From Burkholderia lata (GTDB lineage: Bacteria; Pseudomonadota; Gammaproteobacteria; Burkholderiales; Burkholderiaceae): a stretch of DNA of 64,000 bases. The stretch's first letter is position 1. Each line of letters starts with the position of its first letter. The stretch lies in assembly GCF_000012945.1 (NCBI RefSeq), contig NC_007510.1, positions 1,674,001-1,738,000 of the forward strand. The letters are read 5' to 3'. Of the stretch, positions 28,055 through 35,964 are shown piece after piece. The notes beneath the pieces are model-generated. The model searched no databases and was not told the origin of the DNA. It saw only the letters and a program-made list of their open reading frames with translations. Made by a program: the position numbers and the translations under genes.

Positions 28055-28270
28055 ATGAGCATCATCGCAATCAACGTACGTAACCAGTTCAAGGGCAAGG
28101 TCAAGGAGATCATTCGCGGATCGGTGGTCTCCGAGGTCGACGTCGAGACGCCGTTCGGCATCGTCACGTCGGTGATCACGACCCGTTCGGTTGACGAACT
28201 CGAACTGAAGGTGGGCGCGGAAGTCGTCGCGCTCGTGAAATCGACCGAAGTATCGATCGCGCGCCTCTGA
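28055..28270 (+). CDS. ssuF: Molybdopterin-binding (Mop/TOBE) protein, SsuF-like
   Basis: A 71-residue single Mop/TOBE domain: SIIAINVRNQFKGKVKEIIRG, then GIVTSVITTRSVDELELKVG and EVVALVKSTEVSIARL. Proteins of this type bind molybdate. Its position 57 bp after ssuB matches ssuF of Pseudomonas ssu operons, where it is needed for growth on sulfonate sulfur, so I infer the same role. GGAG precedes the ATG. A GC-rich stem-loop at 28001-28021 lies between ssuB and this gene. Confidence 0.85.
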   Translation: MSIIAINVRNQFKGKVKEIIRGSVVSEVDVETPFGIVTSVITTRSVDELELKVGAEVVALVKSTEVSIARL

Positions 28271-28412
28271 GCCCGCGTGTCCTGCACCGACGCGGCGCCG
28301 CGGGCAACCTGCCCGTTGGCGCCGCCCGGCATTTGCGCAGCGCGTTTGCCTTGGTATTCGACGTCCGGGCGAAGTGCTAGGATGGAGCGACACCGATGCT
28401 GGAGGCCAACGC

Positions 28413-28610
28413 ATGACCCCCATCCTTTCCCCCGAAGCCATCGAGGCGCTGAAATGGATCGACCAGTTCGGTGAAAGCCGGCCGGTTCCCGCTGCGTTCG
28501 GCGACGTCGTCTACGCGTTGCTGAACGAGGGGCTGATCTACCAGGCAGCGGCCGACCGGGTCGACCTGACGGCCGATGGCAAATCCTTTTTATCCGACGA
28601 ATACGATTGA
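28413..28610 (+). CDS. Small conserved hypothetical protein
   Basis: 65 residues, acidic, no membrane segment or signal peptide. The sequence looks like a compact winged-helix-like mini-domain (SPEAIEALKWIDQFGE, then FGDVVYALLNEGLIYQAAADRVDLTADGKSFLSDEYD) resembling the C-terminal part of small DNA-binding proteins, but I cannot assign it. GGAGG eight bases before the ATG makes it a real gene. Confidence 0.7.
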   Translation: MTPILSPEAIEALKWIDQFGESRPVPAAFGDVVYALLNEGLIYQAAADRVDLTADGKSFLSDEYD

Positions 28611-28665
28611 GCGCCCGGCGCCGGCCGCGTGGGCGGCCTGGCGCTGCGTCGCCACGGAGCGTGCG

Positions 28666-28911
28666 ATGGAACCGAGAGGCAGCGACCTCGGCGATTTCAG
28701 CGAGCCGTATCGCGGTTTCGAGATCGAGGTGAAGACCGAGCAGGTCTGGGACGGCGAGCATGCGCATTACCGCGTGCTGCAGGGCGATGCCGTGCGGATC
28801 GACTGGCGGCTCGTCAAGGTCGACGGGATACTGCTGACCGAACGACGCGTGATCGAGCGCGTGCTCGACGAGGCGCGGCGGGCGGTCGATGCGGAGCTGG
28901 GCGAGGGGTAG
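28666..28911 (+). CDS. Small hypothetical protein
   Basis: 81 residues, acidic, starting MEPRGSDLGDFSEPYRGFEIEV. GGAG lies eight bases upstream. The pattern of alternating strands (GFEIEVKTEQVWDGEHAHYRVLQ) and a final helix (RRVIERVLDEARRAVDAELG) suggests a small alpha/beta fold. No family recognised. It is 55 bp from the preceding small gene and both may be on one transcript. Confidence 0.65.
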   Translation: MEPRGSDLGDFSEPYRGFEIEVKTEQVWDGEHAHYRVLQGDAVRIDWRLVKVDGILLTERRVIERVLDEARRAVDAELGEG

Positions 28912-28993
28912 CACGCGTGTCGGGCAGGCAGGGCCCGTGTTGCGGTAAAATGCCGGGTTGTTTCCGTGCCGTCTGGCCTGTTGCCCGAAATCC

Positions 28994-30028
28994 ATGTCCG
29001 TACCGTCTTCGCTTCCTCCCCGCCGCGTATCCGTCGCGCCCATGCTCGACTGGACCGATCGCCATTGCCGGTCGTTCCACCGTACGCTGACGCGCGACAC
29101 GTGGCTGTATACGGAGATGATCACGACGGGCGCGCTGCTGTTCGGCGATGCCCAGCGGCATCTCGCGTTCACGCCGAACGAATCGCCGGTCGCGCTTCAA
29201 CTAGGCGGCAGCGAGCGCGACGATCTCGCGCGCGCGGCGAAGCTCGGCGAGCAGTGGGGCTACGACGAAATCAACCTGAATTGCGGATGCCCGTCGGAGC
29301 GCGTGCAGCGCGGCGCGTTCGGCGCGTGCCTGATGAACGAGCCGTCGCTCGTCGCCGACTGCGTGAAGGCGATGCGCGACGCGGTGTCGGTGCCGGTCAC
29401 GGTCAAGCACCGGATCGGGGTCGACGCGGTCGAAGACTACGCATTCGTGCGCGACTTCGTCGGCACGGTGGCCGAGGCTGGCTGCGAAACGTTCGTCGTG
29501 CATGCGCGCAATGCGATCCTGAAGGGGCTGTCGCCGAAGGAGAATCGCGAGATCCCGCCGCTCAAGTACGACTATGCGTATCAGTTGAAGCGCGATTTTC
29601 CGTCGCTCGAGATCGTCATCAACGGTGGCATCACGACGCTCGACGAGGTTGCGCAGCATCTCGAGCATGTCGACGGCGTGATGCTCGGCCGCGAGGCGTA
29701 TCACAACCCGTACGTGCTCGCGGAGGTTGATGCGCGCTTCTACGGATCGACCGAAGCGGTGCCGACGCGCGAAGAGGCCGAGGCAAAGCTGATCGAATAC
29801 TGCGCGGCCGAACTGAAGCGCGGGACCTACCTCGGCGCGATCGTGCGGCACGCGCTCGGGCTGTATCGCGGCATGCCCGGCGCACGCGGTTGGCGTCGTG
29901 TGCTGTCCGACAACAAGAAGCTTGCGCGTGCCGATCTGGCCGTGTTCGACGAGGCGCGCGCGCATCTGAACGAGGCCGAAGAAGTTTTTGCAAAAAAAGC
30001 TTTGCAAGATTCAAAAGTGTTCGTATAA
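28994..30028 (+). CDS. dusA: tRNA-dihydrouridine(20/20a) synthase DusA
   Basis: A 344-residue FMN enzyme that reduces uridine in the D-loop of tRNAs. The N-terminal VAPMLDWTDRHCRSFHR, the catalytic cysteine in LNCGCPSERVQRGAFGACLM and the phosphate-binding VINGGI and DGVMLGREAYHNPY identify the DusA branch. The start at 28994 gives the normal N-terminus. Directly upstream of the tRNA-His gene. Confidence 0.95.
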   Translation: MSVPSSLPPRRVSVAPMLDWTDRHCRSFHRTLTRDTWLYTEMITTGALLFGDAQRHLAFTPNESPVALQLGGSERDDLARAAKLGEQWGYDEINLNCGCPSERVQRGAFGACLMNEPSLVADCVKAMRDAVSVPVTVKHRIGVDAVEDYAFVRDFVGTVAEAGCETFVVHARNAILKGLSPKENREIPPLKYDYAYQLKRDFPSLEIVINGGITTLDEVAQHLEHVDGVMLGREAYHNPYVLAEVDARFYGSTEAVPTREEAEAKLIEYCAAELKRGTYLGAIVRHALGLYRGMPGARGWRRVLSDNKKLARADLAVFDEARAHLNEAEEVFAKKALQDSKVFV

Positions 30029-30084
30029 TCTTGTTCTTCGCTGCTGAAACACAAAAGCAGCGAAGAACAAAAAGCAGTAACAGT

Positions 30085-30161
30085 GGTGGCTGTAGCTCAG
30101 TTGGTAGAGTCCAGGATTGTGATTCCTGTCGTCGTGGGTTCGAGTCCCATCAGCCACCCCA
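30085..30161 (+). tRNA. tRNA-His (anticodon GTG)
   Basis: A 77-nt tRNA with the extra G at position -1 that is the identity element of tRNA-His, facing C73. Anticodon loop TTGTGAT gives GTG; CCA is encoded. It lies 56 bp after dusA. Confidence 0.96.
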
Positions 30162-30175
30162 AAGAATGCATTAAC

Positions 30176-30201
30176 AAAACAGGCGCTTAGGCGCCTGTTT
30201 T
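30176..30201 (+). terminator. Intrinsic terminator after tRNA-His
   Basis: Perfect 11-bp arms AAAACAGGCGC and GCGCCTGTTTT with a TTAG loop, T-rich on the 3' side. Confidence 0.85.
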
Positions 30202-30798
30202 GCTTTGCGCGGGACAACTCGGGGACAATAACGTCGATTCGAGTCTCGCCATCTCCAGAGCGTTCTGCTCGCCATCCATTCACTTCGCGTACGTTGTCTG
30301 AACCGTCACGATATTGTGCTCGGGTTGAATCGCGCACAGGGTCGGTGTCATGCCGGCGCGGCATATTGCTGTCGCGCGTGGCCATACCGTACGTCGTCTC
30401 GGCGGCGTCGCGTATTTCGAGCAGCTTCAAACAGGTATTCGAAGTGGCATCGAAACACGCTCATCTTCTCGGTGCGTGCCGTACCTCAGGTTGCAGCGTC
30501 AGGAATCTGCGTGAACGAGCGCAGCCGTTCCAATGCGCCGAGAGGAGCAGCCGATCAACTTTTCAGTTCCGTTTTATGTACTCAACGATGGCAGCATAGC
30601 TGCAGCGAGAGGCGGTGACGGCGCGGCCATCGACTGACGGCGCTGGAATAATGCGCGCAGATGGTGGCACAGCGTCCGTCGGGAATTGACGGGTTCCGCA
30701 CGTTTAGAATTCGAGTCTTTTCGGACAATCCATGCGCTGAAAGAATAGGGATGTGATCCAGGGCAATGGAACGGCAAACACATTCAAGGCACAAGGTT
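30202..30798. other. Gene-poor stretch downstream of tRNA-His
   Basis: Nothing convincing is coded here. Two GGGACAA direct repeats lie at 30211-30228, and a TTCGAGTCTCGCC segment near 30240 looks like a degenerate tRNA T-arm. Both are reminiscent of debris at tRNA integration sites, but no integrase remains. An open frame on the minus strand crossing the tRNA is the well-known spurious translation of tRNA. Confidence 0.4.
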
Positions 30799-31251
30799 AT
30801 GGCTATGGCGACTTTCAGGGTGGTGAGGGCGTCGTTTTACGTGCTCGCTGGAGTCGCTCCGGCGATGCCGTTGCAGATACTGTCGTGGTTTGTGTTTATC
30901 TTCTCTTTGCTGGATTCAGGCGTGGATTGGCCCACAGCGTGTTTTTTCCTTTTGTCTAATGCAGGCAGCATTGGCTTGCTTCTCACAACGTGCGTTTTGC
31001 CTCAGAAGGCACGCATCAAGCATGTTGCGGGAGTCATCGTTCTGTTGATCTGCGGGAGCGCCGCCAGCTTGCCGTCGGCCATTGATTCGGTGCTGAAAAT
31101 CATGGATAACCACCGAGTCGGTTACCACATGCATCCAGTGGATTTTGGTGACTTTGCCATTATTGCTTGCAACGTTGTGGCGATCGTCTATCTGTTCGAA
31201 GCCCTTGCGGCACTGCGTGCGAGACGCTTGGCCGGGCTTCTCGCACGATAG
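30799..31251 (+). CDS. Hypothetical four-helix membrane protein
   Basis: About 150 residues with four hydrophobic segments (VVRASFYVLAGVAPAMPLQIL, CFFLLSNAGSIGLLLTTCVL, VAGVIVLLICGSAASL, FGDFAIIACNVVAIVYLFEAL) and a short basic tail. The base composition is lower in GC than its surroundings and codon use is less biased, suggesting a recent or acquired gene. Start could be 30799 or 30805. I do not recognise the family. Confidence 0.6.
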   Translation: MAMATFRVVRASFYVLAGVAPAMPLQILSWFVFIFSLLDSGVDWPTACFFLLSNAGSIGLLLTTCVLPQKARIKHVAGVIVLLICGSAASLPSAIDSVLKIMDNHRVGYHMHPVDFGDFAIIACNVVAIVYLFEALAALRARRLAGLLAR

Positions 31252-31578
31252 GCTCTGATACCTCACCCTCCCCGCAACACATCGCGCGCCGCGAGCAGGT
31301 GCCTCAGGCGCTGAAGCGCCGTGCGTATCGACCTTCATCCATTAAAGCGTCGTCGCCTATGTCTGGACCGATGGCCCTCGGCCATCTTTGAGTACGGCCA
31401 ATCGAGGCTTCGATGGCGTTGACTCGGGGCCGTGTTCGCCGTCCTTCCTATTTGTTGTTTCCCGTTCGGCGCTGTGCTTATCCGGTTCACTGCGCTGCAG
31501 ATCGGGCATTGTGCTCTTTTGGCGTTCGGATAGGCGAGTAGATGAACGAAGTGAAGCCGCGGAAAAGCAAACCCGTCC
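31252..31578. other. Convergent spacer
   Basis: Between convergent genes. It holds a weak stem-loop (GATGGCC 31370-31376 with GGCCATC 31380-31386, then TTT) that may end transcription from 30799. No gene seen. Confidence 0.45.
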
Positions 31579-32097
31579 TCAATGATCACTCACATTGCTC
31601 GCGATTCCCGCCTGAACCGTCCGGGTGTTTCTAAATACCACCCACGACCACAAAGCACCGCCAGCCACCTTTGCGACGAACTGCAACGCGGCGATCGTCG
31701 GAAACACTGCACCGAACGCAATAAGCGGAAAGACGATGGAGTCGACAGCCGCACCCGCGACGTTCGCGCCGTTTGCGCGCGCCAGTATCGGAAAGCGACG
31801 TGCGAGTTGAAACACGATTGCACTTGCCAGGGCTGCCGAACCGAACGCTACGAGAGACGCGAGGGCGATTTCCTTGGCGGCGGGATTGAGCGCGTAACTG
31901 ACGACGCCGGCCGCCGCGATCAACGCAAACATCCGTGACCAAAGCGCGCGGCCGCGCCAGTCCAGGTGGAGCCGGTCGCGAATCGCGAGATCGAGTCCGA
32001 TCAGAAAGAACGCGATGATCGGTGTGGCAGCCGGTCCGAAATGAGCGACCATCAGATTCGCGACAGCGACTGCTGCGATATAGATCAAGACGTACAT
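31579..32097 (-). CDS. VUT-family membrane transporter (YhhQ/QueT-like)
   Basis: A 172-residue protein with about five or six hydrophobic segments. FFLIGLDLAIRDRLHL and GAAVDSIVFPLIAFGAV match the VUT family, which includes YhhQ, the transporter for queuosine precursors preQ0/preQ1. Substrate is inferred from the family. AGGGA precedes the ATG at 32097. A long open frame upstream of this ATG lacks sensible composition and is rejected. I saw no preQ1 riboswitch in the leader. Confidence 0.8.
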   Translation of the reverse strand: MYVLIYIAAVAVANLMVAHFGPAATPIIAFFLIGLDLAIRDRLHLDWRGRALWSRMFALIAAAGVVSYALNPAAKEIALASLVAFGSAALASAIVFQLARRFPILARANGANVAGAAVDSIVFPLIAFGAVFPTIAALQFVAKVAGGALWSWVVFRNTRTVQAGIASNVSDH

Positions 32098-32357
32098 GAT
32101 TTCCCTGCGGTAAAGAGTGCGCGCTGCGTCGATTCGGAGCCGAAGTTTGCCATACATGGCTGATTGAACGGACTGGCGCTTCGCGACGAGCAAACCGGGT
32201 GGAACTGCGCGCGATTGGCGGACGGCCAGAGTCGGGAGCGACAGGATATCGTCACTGCGTCGCCGGTTTTCATCAACGGATCTTCGATGCGAGATTGTAT
32301 GGCTGTATCCAGACGGCGTGACGTTGCGAAGTTTTCTTTCCGCACTAAGGTTAGCGC

Positions 32358-32450
32358 GCCCCGTGCCGTTATCTTCCATGGACAGCCCTCGTGCCTCGAA
32401 TGCTGATCCGTTTTCTTGCCTGCTCGCGTTCCGCGTGAGCAGGCTTTTTT
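32358..32450 (+). ncRNA. Candidate small RNA with own promoter and terminator
   Basis: TTGCGA (32324-32329) and TAAGGT (32346-32351), 16 bp apart, would start transcription near 32358. GCCTGCTC (32418-32425) pairs with GAGCAGGC (32437-32444) and is followed by six T. The resulting RNA of about 93 nt encodes no protein. This is a prediction from layout only. Confidence 0.4.
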
Positions 32451-32584
32451 CGTTTATGGTCGCTCGTTGGCGCATGAATGGCGGAATGGAACAGGGACTT
32501 GGCGTGAATCGACAACGCGCAACAGTCTTACATTGGTGTAATGTATCGACTTCCTCGTGCCCGCATGCTTTGCAGGGCCGTTCG

Positions 32585-32620
32585 ATCCCGACGACCAATG
32601 ACGGTGTCGGGATTTTTTTT
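32585..32620 (+). terminator. Second orphan terminator, possible end of a short RNA
   Basis: ATCCCGAC (32585-32592) pairs with GTCGGGAT (32606-32613) with an inner ACC/GGT extension, then a run of eight T. No gene ends before it; an imperfectly placed repeat TACATT/AATGTA lies about 55 bp upstream. Confidence 0.55.
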
Positions 32621-32920
32621 GCCTGCATCCCGTTGCGCTGGCAACGAGTTCAGGAGCCGGCCCGCGGCGCGAACCGATCGAACGCGACACACAGGCGTGG
32701 CCCACGCGATCACGCCGACGATGCTCGCGATCGCATATCCGATCGTTCCGAAGAGACGTCGCATCGTTTGATTTCCCCAAAGACCATCTTCCGTCGTCCC
32801 GGGTCAGGCCGACACGGTATCGTTCGAGCACGGCGACGTCGAGGGTTGCATGCCACAACGCGCGGTATATTTTGCGGCGAGACGTCCGATCAACAGAACA
32901 CGCCGAAGGAGTGACCACCG

Positions 32921-33436
32921 ATGCCGGAAACCCGGGCCACGCTGCGTGCCGCGACAGCGCAGGACGCAAACCACATCGCTCGCCTGCACACGCTGAGCTG
33001 GCAAACCGCATACAGCCACATCCTGCCGGCGGCCTACTTGTCCGACGAGGTGCCGGCAGAACACGCGATCCGGTGGCGGCAATATCTCGATCGCAATGAA
33101 AAAGAGTGGGGCCTCGTGCTGATCGCCGAGGCGGACGGCGAGCCCGTGGGCTTCGTCAGCGCCGAGCGCCCCGTCGATCCGGCGCTTGGCGTGCTGCTCG
33201 ACTGCCTGCATGTCCATCCTTCGTATCGCGGAAGCGGCACGGGCAAGCGCATGATCGAAGCCGTTCGCGCCTGGGCGCGCACGCTCGGCGTGGACACGGT
33301 CCACCTGAGGGTGCTGGCGGACAACGAACGCGCGATCGGCTTCTATGAGCACAACAGTTGGCAACTGGCGGGTATCGAAACAAGCCGCATCGGCCAGACG
33401 GAGGTCACCGACCGGATCTACGCGATACGGGCGTAG
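32921..33436 (+). CDS. GNAT-family N-acetyltransferase
   Basis: A 171-residue acetyl-CoA-dependent acetyltransferase. The acetyl-CoA loop is VHPSYRGSGTGKRMIEA at about residues 98-114, and the C-terminal strand motif NERAIGFYEHNSWQ is typical. AAGGAG precedes the ATG. Substrate unknown; the N-terminal pattern AQDANHIARLHTLSWQTAYSHILP is common in GNATs annotated as acting on small amines or peptides. Confidence 0.88.
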   Translation: MPETRATLRAATAQDANHIARLHTLSWQTAYSHILPAAYLSDEVPAEHAIRWRQYLDRNEKEWGLVLIAEADGEPVGFVSAERPVDPALGVLLDCLHVHPSYRGSGTGKRMIEAVRAWARTLGVDTVHLRVLADNERAIGFYEHNSWQLAGIETSRIGQTEVTDRIYAIRA

Positions 33437-33511
33437 CGGCCTGGCGATATTCGCGCGAGCAGCCGCATGAGGTGCGGCCCTCGCCGGGCAAAAGTCGAAC
33501 GTATTCCGTCG

Positions 33512-33976
33512 TTACTCGCCGCAGTACCGCACGAGCAGATCGGCTTCCGTCTCGTGCACCTCGACGGGCAGGGTCGTTGCGCCTGCGTAGGCAAGATAGC
33601 GCGCGCGATGCTGGCCGTTGCGGAACGACGCAACGCCGACTTTCGACAGGCCGGGGATACCGAGCAGCGTTCGTGTTCTTGTCTCGCGAAACGTGATGTA
33701 CGGCATGTCCGGAATCCGGTCCTGTTCAGGATCGAGAAATTCGCGAATGCCCGCGGCCTTTCCAGGGGCCCAGTACAGAACGGACGGCAATACGTAGTCC
33801 GTCGTGTCTCGGTCGGCGCATGCCAGCAGTTTCGTCAGGTCGATCGTCACGACTCGGTGTCGCGTATCGTCTGACGAGAATACCCGCTTGAGATGCGTAT
33901 AGGCATAGGGGGCGTGCCCGGGAAGCTGGATAACCCAGACTTCTACGCCATTCTCCTGTGCGTGGGCGAGTGCCAT
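33512..33976 (-). CDS. Hypothetical protein, possibly of the plasmid fertility inhibition factor type
   Basis: 154 residues, soluble. AGAGGAAACA precedes the ATG at 33976. The C-terminal VASFRNGQHRARYLAYAGATTLPVEV resembles a block in proteins named plasmid fertility inhibition factor (FiwA-like) and also recalls ParB-type NTP pockets with a Gly-Gln/Arg-His-Arg core. The N-terminal VWVIQLPGHAPYAYTHLKRV also fits such proteins. I am only moderately sure of the family and no function is demonstrated for chromosomal members. Confidence 0.6.
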   Translation of the reverse strand: MALAHAQENGVEVWVIQLPGHAPYAYTHLKRVFSSDDTRHRVVTIDLTKLLACADRDTTDYVLPSVLYWAPGKAAGIREFLDPEQDRIPDMPYITFRETRTRTLLGIPGLSKVGVASFRNGQHRARYLAYAGATTLPVEVHETEADLLVRYCGE

Positions 33977-34302
33977 TGTTTCCTCTGGTGTTGCAAGCGA
34001 CCTTATTGATTCCAGTTTAGCAGCGCGATTGTGGTGGCGAAGCAGGGCAATACCCGGAATAGGAAAGCGGAGCGATTCGCGGCACAACCTGAACCGCGAG
34101 CAAAGGCGGAGAGGGGAAGGGTAGGTAAATCGGATGCGGTCATGTGTCGGCGATCGATATCGACAGGTCACGAGAATATCGCGATACTGCCAGCGGATAT
34201 GACGCACCGCGCGAATTTCATCGAAGATTCACATGGTGTCTCGAAACCCGGTGCGTGCGGCTCACCATGAGAACAGAGAGGTCAGATTGACCGGAGAAAA
34301 CG
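33977..34302. other. Divergent intergenic region
   Basis: 326 bp between divergent genes, GC-poorer than average, with no coding signal or clear operator that I can support. Confidence 0.4.
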
Positions 34303-34698
34303 ATGTCCTCGAAACTTGAGATCGAGTACCTCGATTACTGTTTCACCGCGATGCTCGAAATCCGAGAGTCCGGTCGGACAGGCGTTGTCGACTGGCATCT
34401 CGAATCCGATTCGCGAAGCAAGACGCTTGCGTGGATCGTGTTCGACCGCTTTCTCGAGCGGCATGATTTCGTCGATGAAGAGGATGCGCGTGCCAACATC
34501 GTCGATTGGCTGGAGCGGCTGGCCGATCCGAGATCGGGCGCGTCGGTCGAAATGGCGAAGGTGAATGCGGTTGCTGCCGGGGCCGTGGCGACGGGCGCAT
34601 CAACCACATCGACTGCCGAAATCGTCGGCGAAACAGTCATCGATATCGCCAGCGATCTCGACTGGATCGAGATGGTTGCGGAATGGCTGTTCAGCTGA
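34303..34698 (+). CDS. Hypothetical acidic protein
   Basis: 131 residues. GGAGAAAACG precedes the ATG. The first half is acidic and helical (IEYLDYCFTAMLEIRESG, ERHDFVDEEDARANIVDWLERLAD); the second has an Ala/Gly/Thr-rich stretch (VNAVAAGAVATGASTTSTAEIV) that might be a weak membrane segment or linker, then ends EMVAEWLFS. No known family. Confidence 0.6.
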   Translation: MSSKLEIEYLDYCFTAMLEIRESGRTGVVDWHLESDSRSKTLAWIVFDRFLERHDFVDEEDARANIVDWLERLADPRSGASVEMAKVNAVAAGAVATGASTTSTAEIVGETVIDIASDLDWIEMVAEWLFS

Positions 34699-34907
34699 CC
34701 GTCACGATGACGAAACCCGGTTGTCACGACGCGAATTCCTGTGTTCGCCAAACGCGGCTTGGAAAAAACGGTGCAGAAAAATGAAGCCCGAATCGTGTCG
34801 ATCGGAAAAATAGAATAAACCTGCTTTGACAACACCTGCGACTTACCAGAAACTTTGCCCGGGCCTGACAATATCCGATTGAATTAAAACAAAATAAAAC
34901 GCCATAC

Positions 34908-35534
34908 ATGAAAAGAAGAACGCTGCTGACGGCAGGCGCGATCATTGTCGCTGCCGGCCTGACAGGCTGCACTGCAATGCTGTTCGAAGACAGTCATTAC
35001 GAAGAGACGGTCGACCGATTCCTCGTCAGCGAGGACGGCAAGAAATTCGTCGTGCTCGGCAAGAAATATCACTACATCTTCGATATGCCGGAGCATCTCG
35101 GCGCCGTGCTGGCATCGCCTTACCGGAAGTCGATCAATACGTCGCTATTTGGGTTCGTCGCGCAGGGCAGCAAGATCTCGGGCGAGTTTTCGCTGCGGCT
35201 CCACCGCAATGACATGACCGACGAGGATTGGGATCGCGCGCTGGAGGATGGCTTCACGAAGCTTGGAAGCGTAGATCTGGGGATGACGGGTGCGCTGGCC
35301 GGATCGCGCTATCTCGCCGATGGTTTTGCGCAGGGCATGACATGGTCGTCGTTTACCCATTCGTACAAGATCCAGGTCACCGATCGTATCACGACGGCGG
35401 GCAAGGCCGTACGCGTGCTCGCGACGCCCGTCACGCTCGCGGCCGACGGCGTGATGATGCTCGGGGCCGTGGTGCTGTCGCCCATCATCGTGGTGATGCT
35501 CGCGCCGGTCGCGGGCGTTGCGCTCGGGCCGTGA
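34908..35534 (+). CDS. Predicted lipoprotein of unknown function
   Basis: 208 residues. The signal peptide MKRRTLLTAGAIIVAAG ends in lipobox LTGC, so the mature protein is anchored through Cys21. The middle is polar (SHYEETVDRFLVSEDGKKFVVLGKKYHYIFD); two hydrophobic stretches close the protein (VLATPVTLAADGVMMLGAVVL, PIIVVMLAPVAGVAL). Upstream DNA is AT-rich and there is no clear ribosome-binding site. Widespread unnamed Burkholderia-type lipoproteins look like this; no function can be given. Confidence 0.7.
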   Translation: MKRRTLLTAGAIIVAAGLTGCTAMLFEDSHYEETVDRFLVSEDGKKFVVLGKKYHYIFDMPEHLGAVLASPYRKSINTSLFGFVAQGSKISGEFSLRLHRNDMTDEDWDRALEDGFTKLGSVDLGMTGALAGSRYLADGFAQGMTWSSFTHSYKIQVTDRITTAGKAVRVLATPVTLAADGVMMLGAVVLSPIIVVMLAPVAGVALGP

Positions 35535-35568
35535 TGCAATCTGCGCGGCACGCGAGCGAACCAATTGC

Positions 35569-35601
35569 TGCGGCATTGTCACCAAATGGTGAGTTGCCGC
35601 A
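35569..35601. repeat. Nested inverted repeat downstream of the lipoprotein gene
   Basis: TGCGGCA (35569-35575) pairs with TGCCGCA (35595-35601), and inside it TCACCA pairs with TGGTGA around AA. It forms a hairpin with an internal bulge; no T run follows. Confidence 0.55.
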
Positions 35602-35671
35602 CAGATCGTTGCGCGGCCCGCGCTCACAATTTGGCCGGTTGACCGTTCTTCCCCGGCCCGGTCAACCGTTT

Positions 35672-35704
35672 CCCCGCTCGCTCGCGCAGGAGCGGGGGCT
35701 TTTT
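35672..35704 (+). terminator. Intrinsic terminator of the lipoprotein gene
   Basis: CCCCGCTC (35672-35679) pairs with GAGCGGGG (35690-35697), followed by CTTTTT. Immediately upstream a 9-bp inverted repeat (GGTTGACCG at 35637-35645, CGGTCAACC at 35659-35667) forms another hairpin. Confidence 0.75.
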
Positions 35705-35806
35705 GCCCGTCCGACGCCGGAAGGTTGCGTCGGCGGAACCGGACAGGCGTCTGGCGGGCGGCGTAATCGCATCGGTTGCGCGCCCCGGCATCCGGTCGCC
35801 TGATCC

Positions 35807-35915
35807 GCACGAATCGCTTTCCTCGTGCCTGAGCGAACCCTCAGGCCCATCGCCGGTTTCGACCGGTGATGCCTTGGTCCCGGCGGCGCGCAAGTCGGCC
35901 GCCGGGATATTTTTT
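35807..35915 (+). ncRNA. Candidate structured RNA: four tandem hairpins ending in a terminator
   Basis: On the plus strand: GCACGA/TCGTGC (35807-35828), CCTGAG/CTCAGG (35828-35845), a 10-bp stem closed by a TTCG tetraloop (35848-35871, one G-T pair), and CCCGGCGGC/GCCGCCGGG (35879-35906) followed by six T. The lipoprotein terminator lies upstream, so this is a second unit. It is in a convergent gap and codes for nothing. No clear promoter was found; nearby -10-like TAATCG at 35764 is weak. Confidence 0.4.
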
Positions 35916-35964
35916 GCGCCGGATGCATTGCATCACGTGTGGCGCAGCGGGCAAGTCAACCCGC

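Larger units (their letters stand above)
32098..32920. other. 823-bp gap with two orphan plus-strand terminators
   Basis: No convincing protein gene on the plus strand. A minus-strand frame (32528-32764, 78 codons, hydrophobic start MRRLFGTIGYAIASIVGVIAW, GGGGA upstream) is a weak candidate for a small exported protein. Two intrinsic terminators face the plus strand at 32418-32450 and 32585-32620. Confidence 0.5.

Noticed and set aside
30011..30430. Minus-strand open frame across tRNA-His ending GVADGTRTHD...NHNPGLYQLSYSHH
   Set aside because: This is the well-known spurious translation of a tRNA gene; the rest has no ribosome-binding site or family match.
32098..32180. Possible preQ1 riboswitch upstream of the VUT/YhhQ-like gene
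   Set aside because: The leader lacks the stem followed by an A-rich tail that would define a preQ1 aptamer.
32098..32628. Upstream extension of the VUT transporter frame to 32628
   Set aside because: Not hydrophobic, no family match, and AGGGA marks the ATG at 32097.
32528..32764. Minus-strand 78-codon frame with a hydrophobic start
   Set aside because: Possible small exported protein, but it overlaps the orphan terminator and the coding pattern fades after 35 residues; kept only as a note in the gap entry.
35569..35601. Nested hairpin as a terminator for the lipoprotein gene
   Set aside because: No T run follows; the GC stem with CTTTTT at 35672-35704 is the better terminator.
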